Notes: a model not told the origin generated them from the sequence alone. DNA of 64,000 nt from Streptomyces djakartensis (GCF_014651075.1 NZ_BMWE01000005.1:62001-126000), one strand, 5' to 3'; shown: positions 46,157-58,263, counted from the first letter of the stretch. Translations and numbers: made by a program.

Positions 46157-48433
46157 ATGACCACCACCACGCCCGGAGCCGCCGAGGTCGAACTCGCCAT
46201 CGGCGGTATGACGTGCGCCTCGTGCGCCGCCCGGATCGAGAAGAAGCTCAACCGGATGGACGGGGTCGACGCCACCGTCAACTACGCCACCGAGAAGGCG
46301 AAGGTCACCTTCCGCGAGGACGTCACCGTGCCGGACCTCATCGCGGCGGTCGAGGCGACCGGCTACACCGCACGGGAGCCGCAGACCGAGACCGAGCGCG
46401 CCGACGGGTCCACGTCCGGTGAGGACTCGGAGGAGCAGGAGGAGGTCGACGGGTTGCGGCCGCTGCGCCGTCGGCTGACCACCGCCGTGGCACTCGCCGC
46501 CCCCGTGATCGCGATGGCCATGACCCCGGCGTTGCAGTTCGAGTACTGGCAGTGGCTCTCGCTCACCTTGGCGGCACCGGTGGTGACGTACGCGGCCTGG
46601 CCGTTCCACAGGGCCGCCTGGACCAACGCCAAGCACGGCGCCGCCACCATGGACACGCTGATCTCGGTCGGTACCTCGGCTGCGTTCCTGTGGTCGCTGT
46701 GGGCGCTGTTCTTCGGTACGGCCGGCACGCCCGGCATGACCCACCCCTTCGAACTCACCATCGCGCGCAGCGACGGCGCGGGGAACATCTACTTGGAGGC
46801 CGCGGCAGGTGTCACGGCCTTCATCCTGGCCGGGCGGTTCTTCGAGGCGCGCTCCAAGCGGAAGGCGGGGGCGGCGCTGAAGGCCCTGCTGGAGCTGGGC
46901 GCCAAGGACGTCACGGTGGTGCGCGGTGGCCGGGAAGAGCTCATCGCGGTCGGCGAGTTGAGGGTTGGCGACCGGTTCCTGGTGCGGCCCGGCGAGAAGA
47001 TCGCCACCGACGGTGTGGTGGTCGAGGGGTCCTCCGCCGTGGACGCCTCGATGCTCACCGGCGAGTCGGTGCCGGTCGAGGTGGGCGTCGGGGACGCCGT
47101 CACGGGGGCCACGCTGAACGCCGGCGGCCGCCTGGTCGTCGAGGCCACCCGGATCGGCGCCGACACGCAGCTCGCCCGCATGGCCAAGCTGGTGGAGGAC
47201 GCGCAGAACGGCAAGGCCGCGGCCCAGCGGCTCGCCGACAGGATCTCCGCGGTCTTCGTCCCGGTCGTGATCGCCCTGGCGCTCGGCACTCTGGGCTTCT
47301 GGCTCGGCAACGGTGCGGGACTGACCGCCGCCTTCACCGCCGCGGTCGCCGTCCTGATCATCGCCTGCCCGTGCGCCCTGGGCCTGGCCACGCCGACCGC
47401 GCTGATGGTCGGCACGGGGCGCGGCGCCCAACTCGGCATCCTCATCAAGGGGCCCGAGGTCCTGGAGACGACGCGCAAGGTCGACACCGTCGTGCTGGAC
47501 AAGACGGGCACCGTGACCACCGGCAGGATGACCCTGCTCACCATGCACCCCGCCGACGACACGGACGAGGAGGAGGTCCTGCGCCTCGCCGGCGCCCTGG
47601 AGCACTCCTCCGAGCACCCCGTCGCGCAGGCCGTCGCCACCGGCGCCGCAGCACGCGTCGGCACCCTGCCGGCTCCGGAGGACTTCGCGAACATCCCGGG
47701 CCTCGGCGTCCAGGGCGTCGTCGAGGGCCACTCGGTCCTCGTCGGCCGGGAGAAGCTGCTCGCCGAGTGGGCCATCTCCCTGCCGGTGGACCTGCGACGC
47801 GCCAAGGCCGAGGCCGAGGCAGCCGGACGTACGGTCATCGCGGTCGCCTGGGACGGCGAGGCACGCGCGGTCCTGGAAGTCGCCGATGCCGTCAAGGAGA
47901 CCAGCCCGGAGGCCGTCGAGCGGCTGCGCGCCCTCGGGTTGACGCCCATGCTGCTGACCGGCGACAACAAGGCGGTCGCCGAGGCGGTCGGCGCCGAGGT
48001 GGGCATCGCCCCCGAGCATGTGATCGCCGAGGTCATGCCGCAGGACAAGGTCGACGTCGTCAAGCGCCTGCAGAGCGAAGGCCGCTCGGTCGCGATGGTC
48101 GGCGACGGTGTCAACGACGCCGCCGCACTGGCCCAGGCCGACCTGGGCCTGGCGATGGGAACGGGCACGGACGCGGCGATCGAGGCAGGCGACCTGACCC
48201 TCGTGCGGGGCGACCTGGGGGCCGCGGCGGACGCCATCCGCCTCTCCCGCAAGACGCTGGGCACCATCAGGTCCAACCTCTTCTGGGCCTTCGCCTACAA
48301 CGTCGCCGCCCTGCCACTCGCCGCCGCCGGCCTGCTCAACCCGATGATCGCCGGAGCGGCCATGGCCTTCTCCTCGGTCTTCGTGGTCGGCAACAGCCTG
48401 CGGCTGCGCGGGTTCCAGCCCGCCGACCGCTGA
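46157..48433 (+). CDS. copA: Copper-translocating P-type ATPase
   Basis: A 758-residue P1B-type ATPase exporting Cu(I). An N-terminal HMA domain has [12 protein letters not shown] with Cys20 and Cys23. Membrane helices follow, with the A-domain [10 protein letters not shown], the CPC motif at 404-406, the phosphorylation site Asp448 in DKTGT, the HP of [13 protein letters not shown] and [12 protein letters not shown]. All catalytic motifs are present, so it should be functional. It lies downstream of the copZ-like gene under the CsoR-type promoter. Confidence 0.95.
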   Translation: MTTTTPGAAEVELAIGGMTCASCAARIEKKLNRMDGVDATVNYATEKAKVTFREDVTVPDLIAAVEATGYTAREPQTETERADGSTSGEDSEEQEEVDGLRPLRRRLTTAVALAAPVIAMAMTPALQFEYWQWLSLTLAAPVVTYAAWPFHRAAWTNAKHGAATMDTLISVGTSAAFLWSLWALFFGTAGTPGMTHPFELTIARSDGAGNIYLEAAAGVTAFILAGRFFEARSKRKAGAALKALLELGAKDVTVVRGGREELIAVGELRVGDRFLVRPGEKIATDGVVVEGSSAVDASMLTGESVPVEVGVGDAVTGATLNAGGRLVVEATRIGADTQLARMAKLVEDAQNGKAAAQRLADRISAVFVPVVIALALGTLGFWLGNGAGLTAAFTAAVAVLIIACPCALGLATPTALMVGTGRGAQLGILIKGPEVLETTRKVDTVVLDKTGTVTTGRMTLLTMHPADDTDEEEVLRLAGALEHSSEHPVAQAVATGAAARVGTLPAPEDFANIPGLGVQGVVEGHSVLVGREKLLAEWAISLPVDLRRAKAEAEAAGRTVIAVAWDGEARAVLEVADAVKETSPEAVERLRALGLTPMLLTGDNKAVAEAVGAEVGIAPEHVIAEVMPQDKVDVVKRLQSEGRSVAMVGDGVNDAAALAQADLGLAMGTGTDAAIEAGDLTLVRGDLGAAADAIRLSRKTLGTIRSNLFWAFAYNVAALPLAAAGLLNPMIAGAAMAFSSVFVVGNSLRLRGFQPADR

Positions 48434-48465
48434 AGCGGGCCACGAGGCCGGTCGTCGGTGGCTGC

Positions 48466-48489
48466 AGGTGCCATACGATGTGGGCACCT
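48466..48489. promoter_or_regulatory. Inverted repeat between copA and blaI-type gene
   Basis: AGGTGCC (48466-48472) pairs with GGCACCT (48483-48489) around a 10-nt loop. It is 28 bp upstream of the BlaI-family start, so it may be that repressor's operator or a weak terminator for copA. Confidence 0.45.
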
Positions 48490-48516
48490 CGGTGACGGGG
48501 CGGATGAGGGGGAAGG

Positions 48517-48909
48517 GTGCGACGGCTGGGTGACCTCGAGGCCGAAATCATGGACCGGCTGTGGCGGTGGGGACGGCCTGCCACGGTCCGGGAGGTCGTC
48601 GACGACATCAACGACAGGCGACCCGTGGCCTACACGACCGTGATGACCGTCGCGGACATCCTCCACCGCAAGGGCCTGCTCCGGCGCGAGAAGGCCGGGC
48701 GCGCCTGGCTCTACGAACCCGAGCGCAGCCGCGAGGAGTACACCGCCGCCCTCATGCAGGACGCGCTCGGCAACACCGAGGACCGTCAGGCGGCGTTGCA
48801 GCGCTTCGTGGAACACATGCCGCCGGAAGACGTGTCCGCGCTGGCCGCCGCACTGCGCGCGATGGGCCGGATACCCGGCAGCGCCGGGGAGCACGGAGCG
48901 TCCTCGTGA
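48517..48909 (+). CDS. BlaI/MecI/CopY family transcriptional repressor
   Basis: A 130-residue winged-helix repressor. The N-terminal MRRLGDLEAEIMDRLW and VAYTTVMTVADILHRKGLL recognition helix, followed by AWLYEPERSREEYTAA, are characteristic. In this family a membrane M56 protease senses a signal and inactivates the repressor. The GTG start at 48517 is closely preceded by a GAGGGGG-type Shine-Dalgarno. Its stop overlaps the start of the adjacent M56 peptidase by 4 bp, and copA lies just upstream; a copper or cell-wall signal are both possible. Confidence 0.92.
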   Translation: MRRLGDLEAEIMDRLWRWGRPATVREVVDDINDRRPVAYTTVMTVADILHRKGLLRREKAGRAWLYEPERSREEYTAALMQDALGNTEDRQAALQRFVEHMPPEDVSALAAALRAMGRIPGSAGEHGASS

Positions 48910-49847
48910 CCGAGCCGCTGCAACTCCTGGGTTCTTCGGGCGAGTTGCTCATGGCAGGCCATCACGTGCTGCCGCCCCTGTCCATCGCCCTGGTGGTGGG
49001 CGTCCTGCTGCCGAGAGCACTCTCCCGCAGCCACTGGCCGCACCGGCGCCCCCGGCTCGCCGTCGCGGTGTGGAATCTGCTCGCGTCGGCCCTCACCGCT
49101 TCTGTGTCGCTGACAGCCCTGCGACTGGTCCTCTCCGGTGTCACGGAGTGCGGACCCCTCCTGCCGGACGGCCTGCCGGACGCGGGCACCCGCATGTGGG
49201 TGGCCCTGTCCGCGGCGGCCGTCGCGCCCGCCGCATTCGCTGCCGCCCTCGCCCGTGAACTCGTCAGTGCGGGGCGTCACCGCGCACGTCACGCCGAGCT
49301 CCTGCGCCTCGTCGGCACGCGGCGGCCGGAACTGCGGGCAACGGTGCTGCAGCACGAGACGCCGGCGGTGTACTGCCTGCCCGGCCGCGCACCGCAGGTG
49401 GTGATCAGCTCGGGCGCCCTCCATGTCCTGGCCGAACAGCAACTGACCGCCGTGCTGGAGCATGAGCGGGCGCACATCGCGGGCCGCCACCACCTGCTGA
49501 CGGCCGCGGCCGTGGCCTGCGGCAGAACCTTCCGCGGACTGCCCTTGGCCGAGTCCGTTCGCACCGAGGTACCACTCCTGCTCGAAATGGCGGCCGACGA
49601 CAGGGCGTTGCGCCGGTGTTCGCGGGACGCACTCGCCACCGCCTTGTTCGCGGTGGCGTCCGGGCAAGCACCCGACAAGGCGTTCGCGGCGGGCGGGCCG
49701 TCAGCGGTGCTGCGCATGCGCCGCATCCTCGCACCGCACGCCACGGGCTCCCCGGCACCGCGGACCGTGTTCGTGGCGCTCACCGCGGCAGCCGCCCTGA
49801 TCACGCTTGTCCTGGCTTGCTGCTCCGTCCCGGGTGTCACCGGCTGA
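48906..49847 (+). CDS. M56 family membrane metallopeptidase
   Basis: A 313-residue integral membrane zinc peptidase of the BlaR1/MecR1-like M56 family. Helices are predicted at about 20-40, 55-75, 95-120 and near the C-terminus. The zinc motif HExxH occurs in LEHERAHIAGRHH, with the cytosolic peptidase loop around it. There is no extracellular penicillin-binding sensor domain, so it is a short form. The GTG at 48906 is inside the BlaI stop codon (GTGA), giving translational coupling and supporting a BlaI-M56 sensor pair. Confidence 0.9.
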   Translation: MTEPLQLLGSSGELLMAGHHVLPPLSIALVVGVLLPRALSRSHWPHRRPRLAVAVWNLLASALTASVSLTALRLVLSGVTECGPLLPDGLPDAGTRMWVALSAAAVAPAAFAAALARELVSAGRHRARHAELLRLVGTRRPELRATVLQHETPAVYCLPGRAPQVVISSGALHVLAEQQLTAVLEHERAHIAGRHHLLTAAAVACGRTFRGLPLAESVRTEVPLLLEMAADDRALRRCSRDALATALFAVASGQAPDKAFAAGGPSAVLRMRRILAPHATGSPAPRTVFVALTAAAALITLVLACCSVPGVTG

Positions 49848-49904
49848 CGCGTCAGGACCTCCCGGGCAGGTCTACACCTTAGGCGCGCCCCTTCCGCTGA
49901 GGGG

Positions 49905-49924
49905 GTAGGGCCGGTCGGCCCTAC
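49905..49924 (+). promoter_or_regulatory. DevR/OsdR-like box upstream of PNPOx-fold gene
   Basis: GTAGGGCCGGTCGGCCCTAC is a 20-bp palindrome, perfect except for the central GT, located 33 bp upstream of the ATG at 49957. The same GGGCCGGTCGGCCC core recurs at 53538 next to the DevR-type regulator gene, which suggests a common regulon. Confidence 0.65.
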
Positions 49925-49956
49925 CGGTCCGCCGCCACCGCGCGCACGATGGACTG

Positions 49957-50361
49957 ATGTTCCAGAACGAGGCGTTTCGCGCACTGGACCGGGAAGAGTG
50001 TGTGCGCCTGCTCGCCAAGGTGCCGGTCGGCCGCGTGGTCTACACCCGGCACGCGCTGCCCGCGGTCCTCCCCGTCAACTTCTCGCTGGACACCGACGCC
50101 TCGGTCCTGCTGCGCACCTCGCCGGGCTCGGATCTCGTGCGGGCCATCGACGGCGTCGTGGTCGCCTTCGAGGCGGACGAGTTCGACGCGGCGGCCCGGT
50201 CCGGCTGGAGCGTGGTCGTCACCGGCCGGGCCTCCGTCGTGACGGATCCCGCCGAGCACGAGCGGCTCTCGCAGAGCGGGCCCACGTCCTGGATGCCCCT
50301 GCGGGACGCGGCGTTCGTGCGGATCGAGTCGGAGATGGTCACCGGGCGCGAGCTCAGATGA
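49957..50361 (+). CDS. Pyridoxamine 5'-phosphate oxidase-fold protein
   Basis: A 134-residue split-barrel flavin/F420-binding type protein. The N-terminal LDREECVRLLAKVPVGRVVYTRHALPAVLPVNF segment is typical of the PNPOx-like small proteins often found in mycobacterial DosR regulons. The natural substrate is unknown; related proteins reduce quinones or nitro compounds or bind haem. A DevR-like palindrome 33 bp upstream predicts hypoxia control. No strong Shine-Dalgarno is evident before the ATG. Confidence 0.85.
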   Translation: MFQNEAFRALDREECVRLLAKVPVGRVVYTRHALPAVLPVNFSLDTDASVLLRTSPGSDLVRAIDGVVVAFEADEFDAAARSGWSVVVTGRASVVTDPAEHERLSQSGPTSWMPLRDAAFVRIESEMVTGRELR

Positions 50362-50464
50362 ACACCTGACGGTTCCCCGGCGCGGGTTCCGTCGCCCCGG
50401 GTGCCGGACAGCTCGTAGATTGGAAGTGCCGGCAGTCGCGCTCGGGGAGTACGGAGAGCGCCTG

Positions 50465-51700
50465 ATGACAACGGACCTCGACTTCACGGCGTTCTTCGAC
50501 GCCACACCAAGCCCGTACCTGGTGCTGGACTCGGACCTGGTGATCCGCTACGTCAATCCGGCCTACCTGCGGGCCACCGGCCGGACCAGGAACGAGCTGG
50601 TCGGGGAGTACTTCTTCGACGCCCTCCCGGTGAATCACGCCGGGCCCGACGACGCGCAACGGACCCTCGAAGCGTCGCTGCACCGGGTCCTCGACTCCGG
50701 GAATCCGGACACCCTGGTGCTGCAGCGCTATGACATCCCCGCCCCGGGCCGGCCAGGCGGCTTCGAGGAACGGTGGTGGTCCAAGATCCACACCCCGATC
50801 GCCGGGCCGGACGGTACCGTGCGGTGGATCGTCCAGCGGGCCGAGGACGTCACCGCCTTCGTCCGTTCACGCCGGGCGATCCAGCACGGCGAGGAGTTCA
50901 CCGAGCGGGAGAAGGGCATGGCCGCCGAGCTGTACGCGCGGACCCGCGAACTGCACCGCCTGAACCAGGAACTGCTCCAGGCCCATGCCCGTGAACGGCA
51001 GGTCGCCGTGACCCTGCAGGAGGCCATGCTCGCCGTGCCCGACCTGGACCGGCACGACAACATCGCGGTGCGCTATCGGCCGGCGACCACCTCACTGAAC
51101 GTGTGCGGCGACTGGTACGACGTCGTCGACCTGCCGCCCGACCGCTACGCCGCGGCGGTCGGAGACGTCGTCGGCCACGGCCTGCACGCCGCGGCGATCA
51201 TGGGCATGCTCCGCAGCGCCCTGAGCGCCGTCATCCGCGCCATTCCCAGTCCCGCCCAGGCGCTGGAGGTCCTCGGGCTGTACGCCCGGTCCGTGGACGG
51301 CGCGATGGCAGCGACCGCGGTCAAGGTACTCATCGACACCCGCAGCAGGCTGATCATCTACAGCAACGCCGGGCACCCTCCGCCGATCCTGCTCCACGCC
51401 GACGGGACCTGCGACCTGCTGGACCAGGCCACCGATCCGCCGCTCGGCACACGCGAGCACCATGTCCCCCGTCCGCAGTCCGGGCTCACCTACACCCCCG
51501 GAGACACCCTCGTGCTCTACACCGACGGCCTCATCGAACGCCGTGGCGAGGACATCGACGCCGGCCTGGCACGCCTGACCACGGCCCTGGCAGAGGACCA
51601 CGCCCTGGCGCCCGGCCGACTGGCCGACGCGCTGCTGACCCGCCTCGATGTCACCGGGGGCGCCCCCGACGACATCGCCCTCGTCGTCATCCGCCTGTGA
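50465..51700 (+). CDS. PAS-SpoIIE/PP2C protein phosphatase
   Basis: A 411-residue cytoplasmic phosphatase. A PAS domain (about 8-125) is followed by a short linker helix with coiled-coil character (TRELHRLNQELLQAHARERQ, about 158-177) and a SpoIIE/PP2C domain (about 190-411). Metal-binding motifs CGDWYDVV, GDVVGHGLHAAA, YTDGLIERRGE and DDIALVV are intact. GGAGAG precedes the ATG at 50465. It probably acts on an anti-sigma-factor antagonist in response to a PAS signal such as redox or oxygen, in keeping with the island, but this is inference. Confidence 0.9.
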   Translation: MTTDLDFTAFFDATPSPYLVLDSDLVIRYVNPAYLRATGRTRNELVGEYFFDALPVNHAGPDDAQRTLEASLHRVLDSGNPDTLVLQRYDIPAPGRPGGFEERWWSKIHTPIAGPDGTVRWIVQRAEDVTAFVRSRRAIQHGEEFTEREKGMAAELYARTRELHRLNQELLQAHARERQVAVTLQEAMLAVPDLDRHDNIAVRYRPATTSLNVCGDWYDVVDLPPDRYAAAVGDVVGHGLHAAAIMGMLRSALSAVIRAIPSPAQALEVLGLYARSVDGAMAATAVKVLIDTRSRLIIYSNAGHPPPILLHADGTCDLLDQATDPPLGTREHHVPRPQSGLTYTPGDTLVLYTDGLIERRGEDIDAGLARLTTALAEDHALAPGRLADALLTRLDVTGGAPDDIALVVIRL

Positions 51701-51721
51701 CCCCGCGCGGCACCTTCGGGC

Positions 51722-52711
51722 TCACACGACGTCGAGAACGTCTGCCACCGGGCGGCGGGGCGTGGCCGGGCCGCGCGGGCCGTAGCCGAGACGCAGCACC
51801 ATCTGCACCTGACCGGTGCCCGATCCCGGGTCGCGGGCCAGCAGGCGCAGGTCGCGGTCCTCCAGGGCGTGGGAGGTCAGTGAGGTGGCGAGGTCGGCCA
51901 GGGTGGCCTCCAGCAGGACCCGTTCCAGGGCCTGGCCGGCGCGCAGCCAGTCGGCCGGGCCGTCGCCGGGGGTGCTGAGCAGGGCGAGGTGCGCGGTGCG
52001 CTCGAAGCTGGTGCTGCCGCGGTCGGCCACCGGCCGGCGGCCGGTGAAGTCCCGGACGGGAGCCTTGCCGTCCCGTTTGCGCGGCCCGAAGGCGTACTCG
52101 GGGACGCCGTCGACGGCGGTGTCCGCCTCCGGCCCGAGCCGGGTCCAGCGCACCAGGTCCTCGTTGGCGGCGGGGTCCATGACGTCGCGGCTTTCCGCGT
52201 CGCGCACCAGCTCGAGCACGGTGTCGGCGTGCCAGGGGCCGGGGAACAGCAGCTCGGCTCCCTCCCGGGCCGCGGCCTCCCGCAACGTGGCCCGGACGTC
52301 CTCGGGCACGTCCTTGTCGGCGAAGGGGTGGCGGCTGGTGTGCCGCTGCCGGATCGCCGGATACAGCCGAGCCAGGTCCGGATCCGGCGCCCGCTCGGCG
52401 GGGCCGGCCAGGTGCACGGCGGCGAGCAACAGCGGATCTTCCGGCTCGGGCACCAGTCGCGTCCTGGGGGCGAGGCCCGCGTGCACGGACGCGACGCGCA
52501 GGTTGAACAGCGCCGCACCACAGCCGATGTGCAACGCCCGGTTGTCCGGATCCGAGCGGGGCATGGCCCGTTCCAGGTCGGCGTGGAGCAGAACGACCCG
52601 TTCACCGGTGAGAAAGCGGAAGCGCCACGGCTGCGCGTTGTGCATGGACGGGGCCGCGGTGGCCGCCGCCACCAACCTGGCCACGGTCTTCTCCTCGAGT
52701 GGCGACGCCAT
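51722..52711 (-). CDS. Acg-like nitroreductase-fold protein
   Basis: A 329-residue protein of the Acg family, a nitroreductase fold in which two domains cover the flavin pocket. Signs are the N-terminal PSMHNAQPWRFRF segment, the central RQRHTSRHPFADKDV segment and the C-terminal VQMVLRLGYGP. In Mycobacterium tuberculosis Acg (Rv2032) is a DosR regulon member thought to sequester flavin. GAGGAGGAGG precedes the ATG at 52711, only 13 bp after the DevR-type gene, so they form one operon. Confidence 0.85.
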   Translation of the reverse strand: MASPLEEKTVARLVAAATAAPSMHNAQPWRFRFLTGERVVLLHADLERAMPRSDPDNRALHIGCGAALFNLRVASVHAGLAPRTRLVPEPEDPLLLAAVHLAGPAERAPDPDLARLYPAIRQRHTSRHPFADKDVPEDVRATLREAAAREGAELLFPGPWHADTVLELVRDAESRDVMDPAANEDLVRWTRLGPEADTAVDGVPEYAFGPRKRDGKAPVRDFTGRRPVADRGSTSFERTAHLALLSTPGDGPADWLRAGQALERVLLEATLADLATSLTSHALEDRDLRLLARDPGSGTGQVQMVLRLGYGPRGPATPRRPVADVLDVV

Positions 52712-52724
52712 GGCCTCCTCCTCT

Positions 52725-53417
52725 TCAGGGGCCTTCTCGCCTGAGCCGGTCCTGGGCCTGGGTGGCGATGACCGCGGCCTGGATGCGGCGTTCCACACCG
52801 AGCTTGGCCAGCAGCCGTGAGATGTGGTTCTTCACCGTCTTCTCGGCGAGGTAGAGCCGCTGGCCGATCTGGCGGTTGGTGAGGCCCTCCCCGATGAGGG
52901 CGAGGATCTCCCGCTCGCGGTCGGTCAGGCCCGGCAGCGTCTCGGGCTCGGGTTCCGGCTCCTGCCCCTGGCGCAGCCGGGCCATCAGCTTGGCCGTGGC
53001 GCTGGGGTCGAGCAGCGACTGGCCTGCGGCCACCGTGCGCACGGCCGAGACCAGGTCCGAGCCCTGGATCTGCTTCAGCACATAGCCGGACGCGCCGGCC
53101 ATGATCGAGTCCAGCAGGGCCTCCTCGTCGTCGAAGGAGGTCAGCATCAGACAGGCCAGCTCCGGCATGCTCGAGCGCAGCTCCCGGCACACGGTCACGC
53201 CGTCGCCGTCGGGCAGCCGGACGTCGAGCACCGCGACCTGCGGGCGCAGCGCGGGCACGCGTACCAGGGCCTGCTCGGCGGTGGCGGCCTCGCCGACGAC
53301 GGTGATGTCCGGTTCGTCGTTCAGGAGGTCGTGCACCCCGCGACGTACCACCTCGTGGTCGTCCAGCAGGAAGACCCGGATCGGGTGGTCGGGGCCGGGC
53401 TTGTCACCGTCCGCCAT
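52725..53417 (-). CDS. osdR: DevR/DosR-type response regulator (OsdR-like)
   Basis: A 230-residue NarL/FixJ-class regulator. The receiver has Asp19/Asp20, phosphoacceptor Asp65 in [10 protein letters not shown], Thr93 and Lys115 in GYVLKQIQG. The LuxR HTH occupies about 168-215 ([38 protein letters not shown]). The long match to mycobacterial DosR ([45 protein letters not shown]) is striking. OsdR is the streptomycete name for such a regulator. AAGGAG precedes the ATG. No DevS/OsdK sensor kinase gene is adjacent, so its partner must lie elsewhere. Confidence 0.88.
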   Translation of the reverse strand: MADGDKPGPDHPIRVFLLDDHEVVRRGVHDLLNDEPDITVVGEAATAEQALVRVPALRPQVAVLDVRLPDGDGVTVCRELRSSMPELACLMLTSFDDEEALLDSIMAGASGYVLKQIQGSDLVSAVRTVAAGQSLLDPSATAKLMARLRQGQEPEPEPETLPGLTDREREILALIGEGLTNRQIGQRLYLAEKTVKNHISRLLAKLGVERRIQAAVIATQAQDRLRREGP

Positions 53418-53537
53418 CGCATGCTCCTTGTTCCGCGTGTTCCGCGTTGTCCGAAATCCGCTCCGGACCGCGCCCGCCGGGCGGCGGCGGCCGGTCCCGC
53501 CTATCGCAGATCTTGCTCGATCCGGGGCCCAAGGGCC

Positions 53538-53553
53538 AGGGCCGGTCGGCCCT
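53538..53553. promoter_or_regulatory. DevR/OsdR-like box, proximal
   Basis: AGGGCCGGTCGGCCCT is a 16-bp palindrome (one central mismatch pair) between the divergent osdR and alcohol dehydrogenase genes, sharing its core with the site at 49905. It is 121 bp upstream of osdR and 162 bp upstream of the dehydrogenase. Confidence 0.6.
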
Positions 53554-53608
53554 ACTCACCCGGGCGCCCGCCTCCGGGTACCCGGTCGGGGCCCGTTTCC
53601 TCACCGCT

Positions 53609-53626
53609 CGGGGCCGATCGGCCCCG
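53609..53626. promoter_or_regulatory. DevR/OsdR-like box, distal
   Basis: CGGGGCCGATCGGCCCCG is a perfect 18-bp palindrome about 90 bp upstream of the alcohol dehydrogenase start. With the 53538 site it gives a paired-box arrangement, as DosR-type promoters often have, that could serve both divergent genes. Confidence 0.65.
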
Positions 53627-53714
53627 CCCGCGAGGACATTCAGCACCTGCCGCCGCGCCGGAAAGCGGCCGACCGTGGAACCGCACCCCATCGACAGAGC
53701 TTGAGGAGCATTCC

Positions 53715-54725
53715 ATGAAGGCAGCAGTCGTCCGGTCCTTCGGCGCACCGCTGGTGATCGAGGAGCGGCCGGACCCGGAGCCGGGCCCCGGTGAGGTCCG
53801 TATCCGCCTCGAGGCGTCCGGGCTGTGCCACACCGACATCCACGCCGCGCACGGCGACTGGCCGGTCAGGCCCAGCCCGCCGTTCGTGCCCGGTCACGAG
53901 GGCGTCGGCATCGTCGAGGCGCTCGGGGACGGTGTCGCCGGTCCGCCGGTCGGGCAGCGGGTGGCCGTGCCCTGGCTGGGCTGGGCCTGCGGGCGCTGCG
54001 AGCACTGCCTGTCCGGCTGGGAGACGCTCTGCGAGCGGCAGCGCAACACCGGCTACGGAGTGGACGGCGGGTACGCCGAGAAGATGCTCGCCTCGGCCGA
54101 TTTCGCCGCCCCGGTCCCCGACGGCATCGACCCACGCGAAGCGGCCCCGCTGACCTGCGCCGGTGTGACCACGTACAAGGCCCTGAAGGTCGCCGACGTG
54201 CGCCCGACCCAGCTGGTGGCCGTCTCGGGGGTCGGCGGTCTCGGGCACCTGGCCGTTCAGTACGCGAAGATCGCCGGTGCCACGGTCGCCGCGATCGACG
54301 TCACCGACGACAAGCTGGAGCTCGCCCGGGAGCTGGGTGCCGACATCGTGATCGACGCCCGCGCGCAGGATCCGGCCGAGGTGCTCAGGCGGCACGGCGG
54401 CGCCCACGCGGCCGTCGCGCTGGCCGTGAACGAGGAGGCGTTCGCCGCCGTCTACGGCGGTCTGCGGCGCGGCGGCAAGCTGGTCATGGTCGCGCTGCCC
54501 GCCGGCGGCACCATCCGGGTACCGATCTTCGACACCGTCCTGAACGGCACCTCCGTCATCGGTTCGATCGTCGGCACCCGCCAGGACCTCCAGGAGGTGT
54601 TCCGGCTGCACGCGGCCGGACGCACCCGGGTGATCTACGAGACCCGGCCGCTGCGGGCCGTCAACGAGTCCATCGCCGAAGTCCTGAACGGGCAGGTCAA
54701 GGCACGCATCGTCTTCGAGATGTGA
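53715..54725 (+). CDS. Zinc-dependent alcohol dehydrogenase (AdhP-like)
   Basis: A 336-residue medium-chain dehydrogenase. The catalytic zinc is held by the Cys/His in SGLCHTDIHAAHGDW and the GHEGVGIVE motif. The structural zinc Cys are in CGRCEHCLSGWETLC. The NAD site shows VSGVGGLGHLAVQYAK and an acidic IDVTDDK. It would interconvert ethanol and acetaldehyde with NAD(H). GAGGAG precedes the ATG at 53715. It is the first gene of a plus-strand run with ppdK, the CBS-BON gene and adhE behind two DevR-like boxes. Confidence 0.92.
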   Translation: MKAAVVRSFGAPLVIEERPDPEPGPGEVRIRLEASGLCHTDIHAAHGDWPVRPSPPFVPGHEGVGIVEALGDGVAGPPVGQRVAVPWLGWACGRCEHCLSGWETLCERQRNTGYGVDGGYAEKMLASADFAAPVPDGIDPREAAPLTCAGVTTYKALKVADVRPTQLVAVSGVGGLGHLAVQYAKIAGATVAAIDVTDDKLELARELGADIVIDARAQDPAEVLRRHGGAHAAVALAVNEEAFAAVYGGLRRGGKLVMVALPAGGTIRVPIFDTVLNGTSVIGSIVGTRQDLQEVFRLHAAGRTRVIYETRPLRAVNESIAEVLNGQVKARIVFEM

Positions 54726-54770
54726 GACCCCTGCACCACCTCCTGGAGCGCCGGAAGGAAGAGCACCGCC

Positions 54771-57455
<2,685 letters not shown>

Positions 57456-57467
57456 GCTGCCCTCACC

Positions 57468-57483
57468 GGGGCCGACCGGCCGG
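57468..57483 (+). promoter_or_regulatory. Degenerate GGCCG palindrome before CBS-BON gene
   Basis: GGCCG-AC-CGGCC (57470-57481) with flanking G residues lies 14 bp upstream of the CBS-BON GTG and resembles the DevR-like boxes in core sequence. It is weaker and overlaps the likely leader. Confidence 0.3.
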
Positions 57484-57495
57484 AGAGGAGGCGGC

Positions 57496-58263
57496 GTGCT
57501 GACCCGCGTCGTCGGCGAGGTGATGACCGGCGAGGTCGTCGAAGCCCGCCGGGACACATCGTTCGAGGACCTGGCACGGCTGCTGGACCGCCACCGCGTC
57601 AGCGGCCTGCCCGTGGTGGACGACGACGGCAAGGTCGTGGGCGTGGTCTCCGCCACCGACCTGATGCGCCGACGGGCAGCCCGGCCCGGGAGCGCCCGTC
57701 GCCCCAGCGCGGCGGACCGGGCCCCGGTCGCGGACGAGCTGATGTCCTCGCCCGCCGTAACCATGCACCCCGAACAACGCGTCGCGGACGCCGCCCGCGT
57801 GATGGAGCGCCACCGCGTCGGCCGGCTTCCCGTGGTGGACGAGGAGGACCGGCTGATCGGTATCGCCACCCGGCGGGACCTGCTGCGGGTCTTCCTGCGA
57901 ACGGACGACGAGATCCGCCGGAGCGTGACCGACGAGGTCCTCACCCGCGCGCTCGGCCTGCCGCCCCGCGCGGTGAGCGTCTCGGTCCGGGACGGCATGG
58001 TCGTGCTGGAGGGGCCGCTGGAACGGCGCAGCGACATCCCCGTCGCCTTCCGGCTGACGTGGCGGGTGGATGGCGTGGTGGGGGTCGTGAACAACCTGAC
58101 GTTCCGGGTCGACGACACTCGTCCGGACGCGCGGTGCTCCTCGCGTCCGCTCACCGGCCGCGACAGTCCGCAGGGCCGTCCGGCCCCCGCGCCCGGGGCC
58201 GGACGGACACCGAACGGGGACCTGGCGGACCTGCGCGGCACCGGGGCGCCGGAGAGAGGCTGA
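57496..58263 (+). CDS. CBS-CBS-BON domain protein
   Basis: A 255-residue cytosolic protein: two CBS domains (about 5-60 and 80-135), each with the G-L-P-V-V/R-L-P-V-V-D signature, then a BON domain (about 140-205, VSVRDGMVVLEGPLERRSDIPVAFRLTWRVDGVVGVVNNL) and a disordered Arg/Pro-rich tail. CBS pairs often bind adenine nucleotides; M. tuberculosis Hrp1, a CBS protein, is a DosR regulon member. It may report energy state in this island, though that is inference. The start is the GTG at 57496, with GGAGAGGAGG about 5 nt upstream. Confidence 0.88.
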   Translation: MLTRVVGEVMTGEVVEARRDTSFEDLARLLDRHRVSGLPVVDDDGKVVGVVSATDLMRRRAARPGSARRPSAADRAPVADELMSSPAVTMHPEQRVADAARVMERHRVGRLPVVDEEDRLIGIATRRDLLRVFLRTDDEIRRSVTDEVLTRALGLPPRAVSVSVRDGMVVLEGPLERRSDIPVAFRLTWRVDGVVGVVNNLTFRVDDTRPDARCSSRPLTGRDSPQGRPAPAPGAGRTPNGDLADLRGTGAPERG

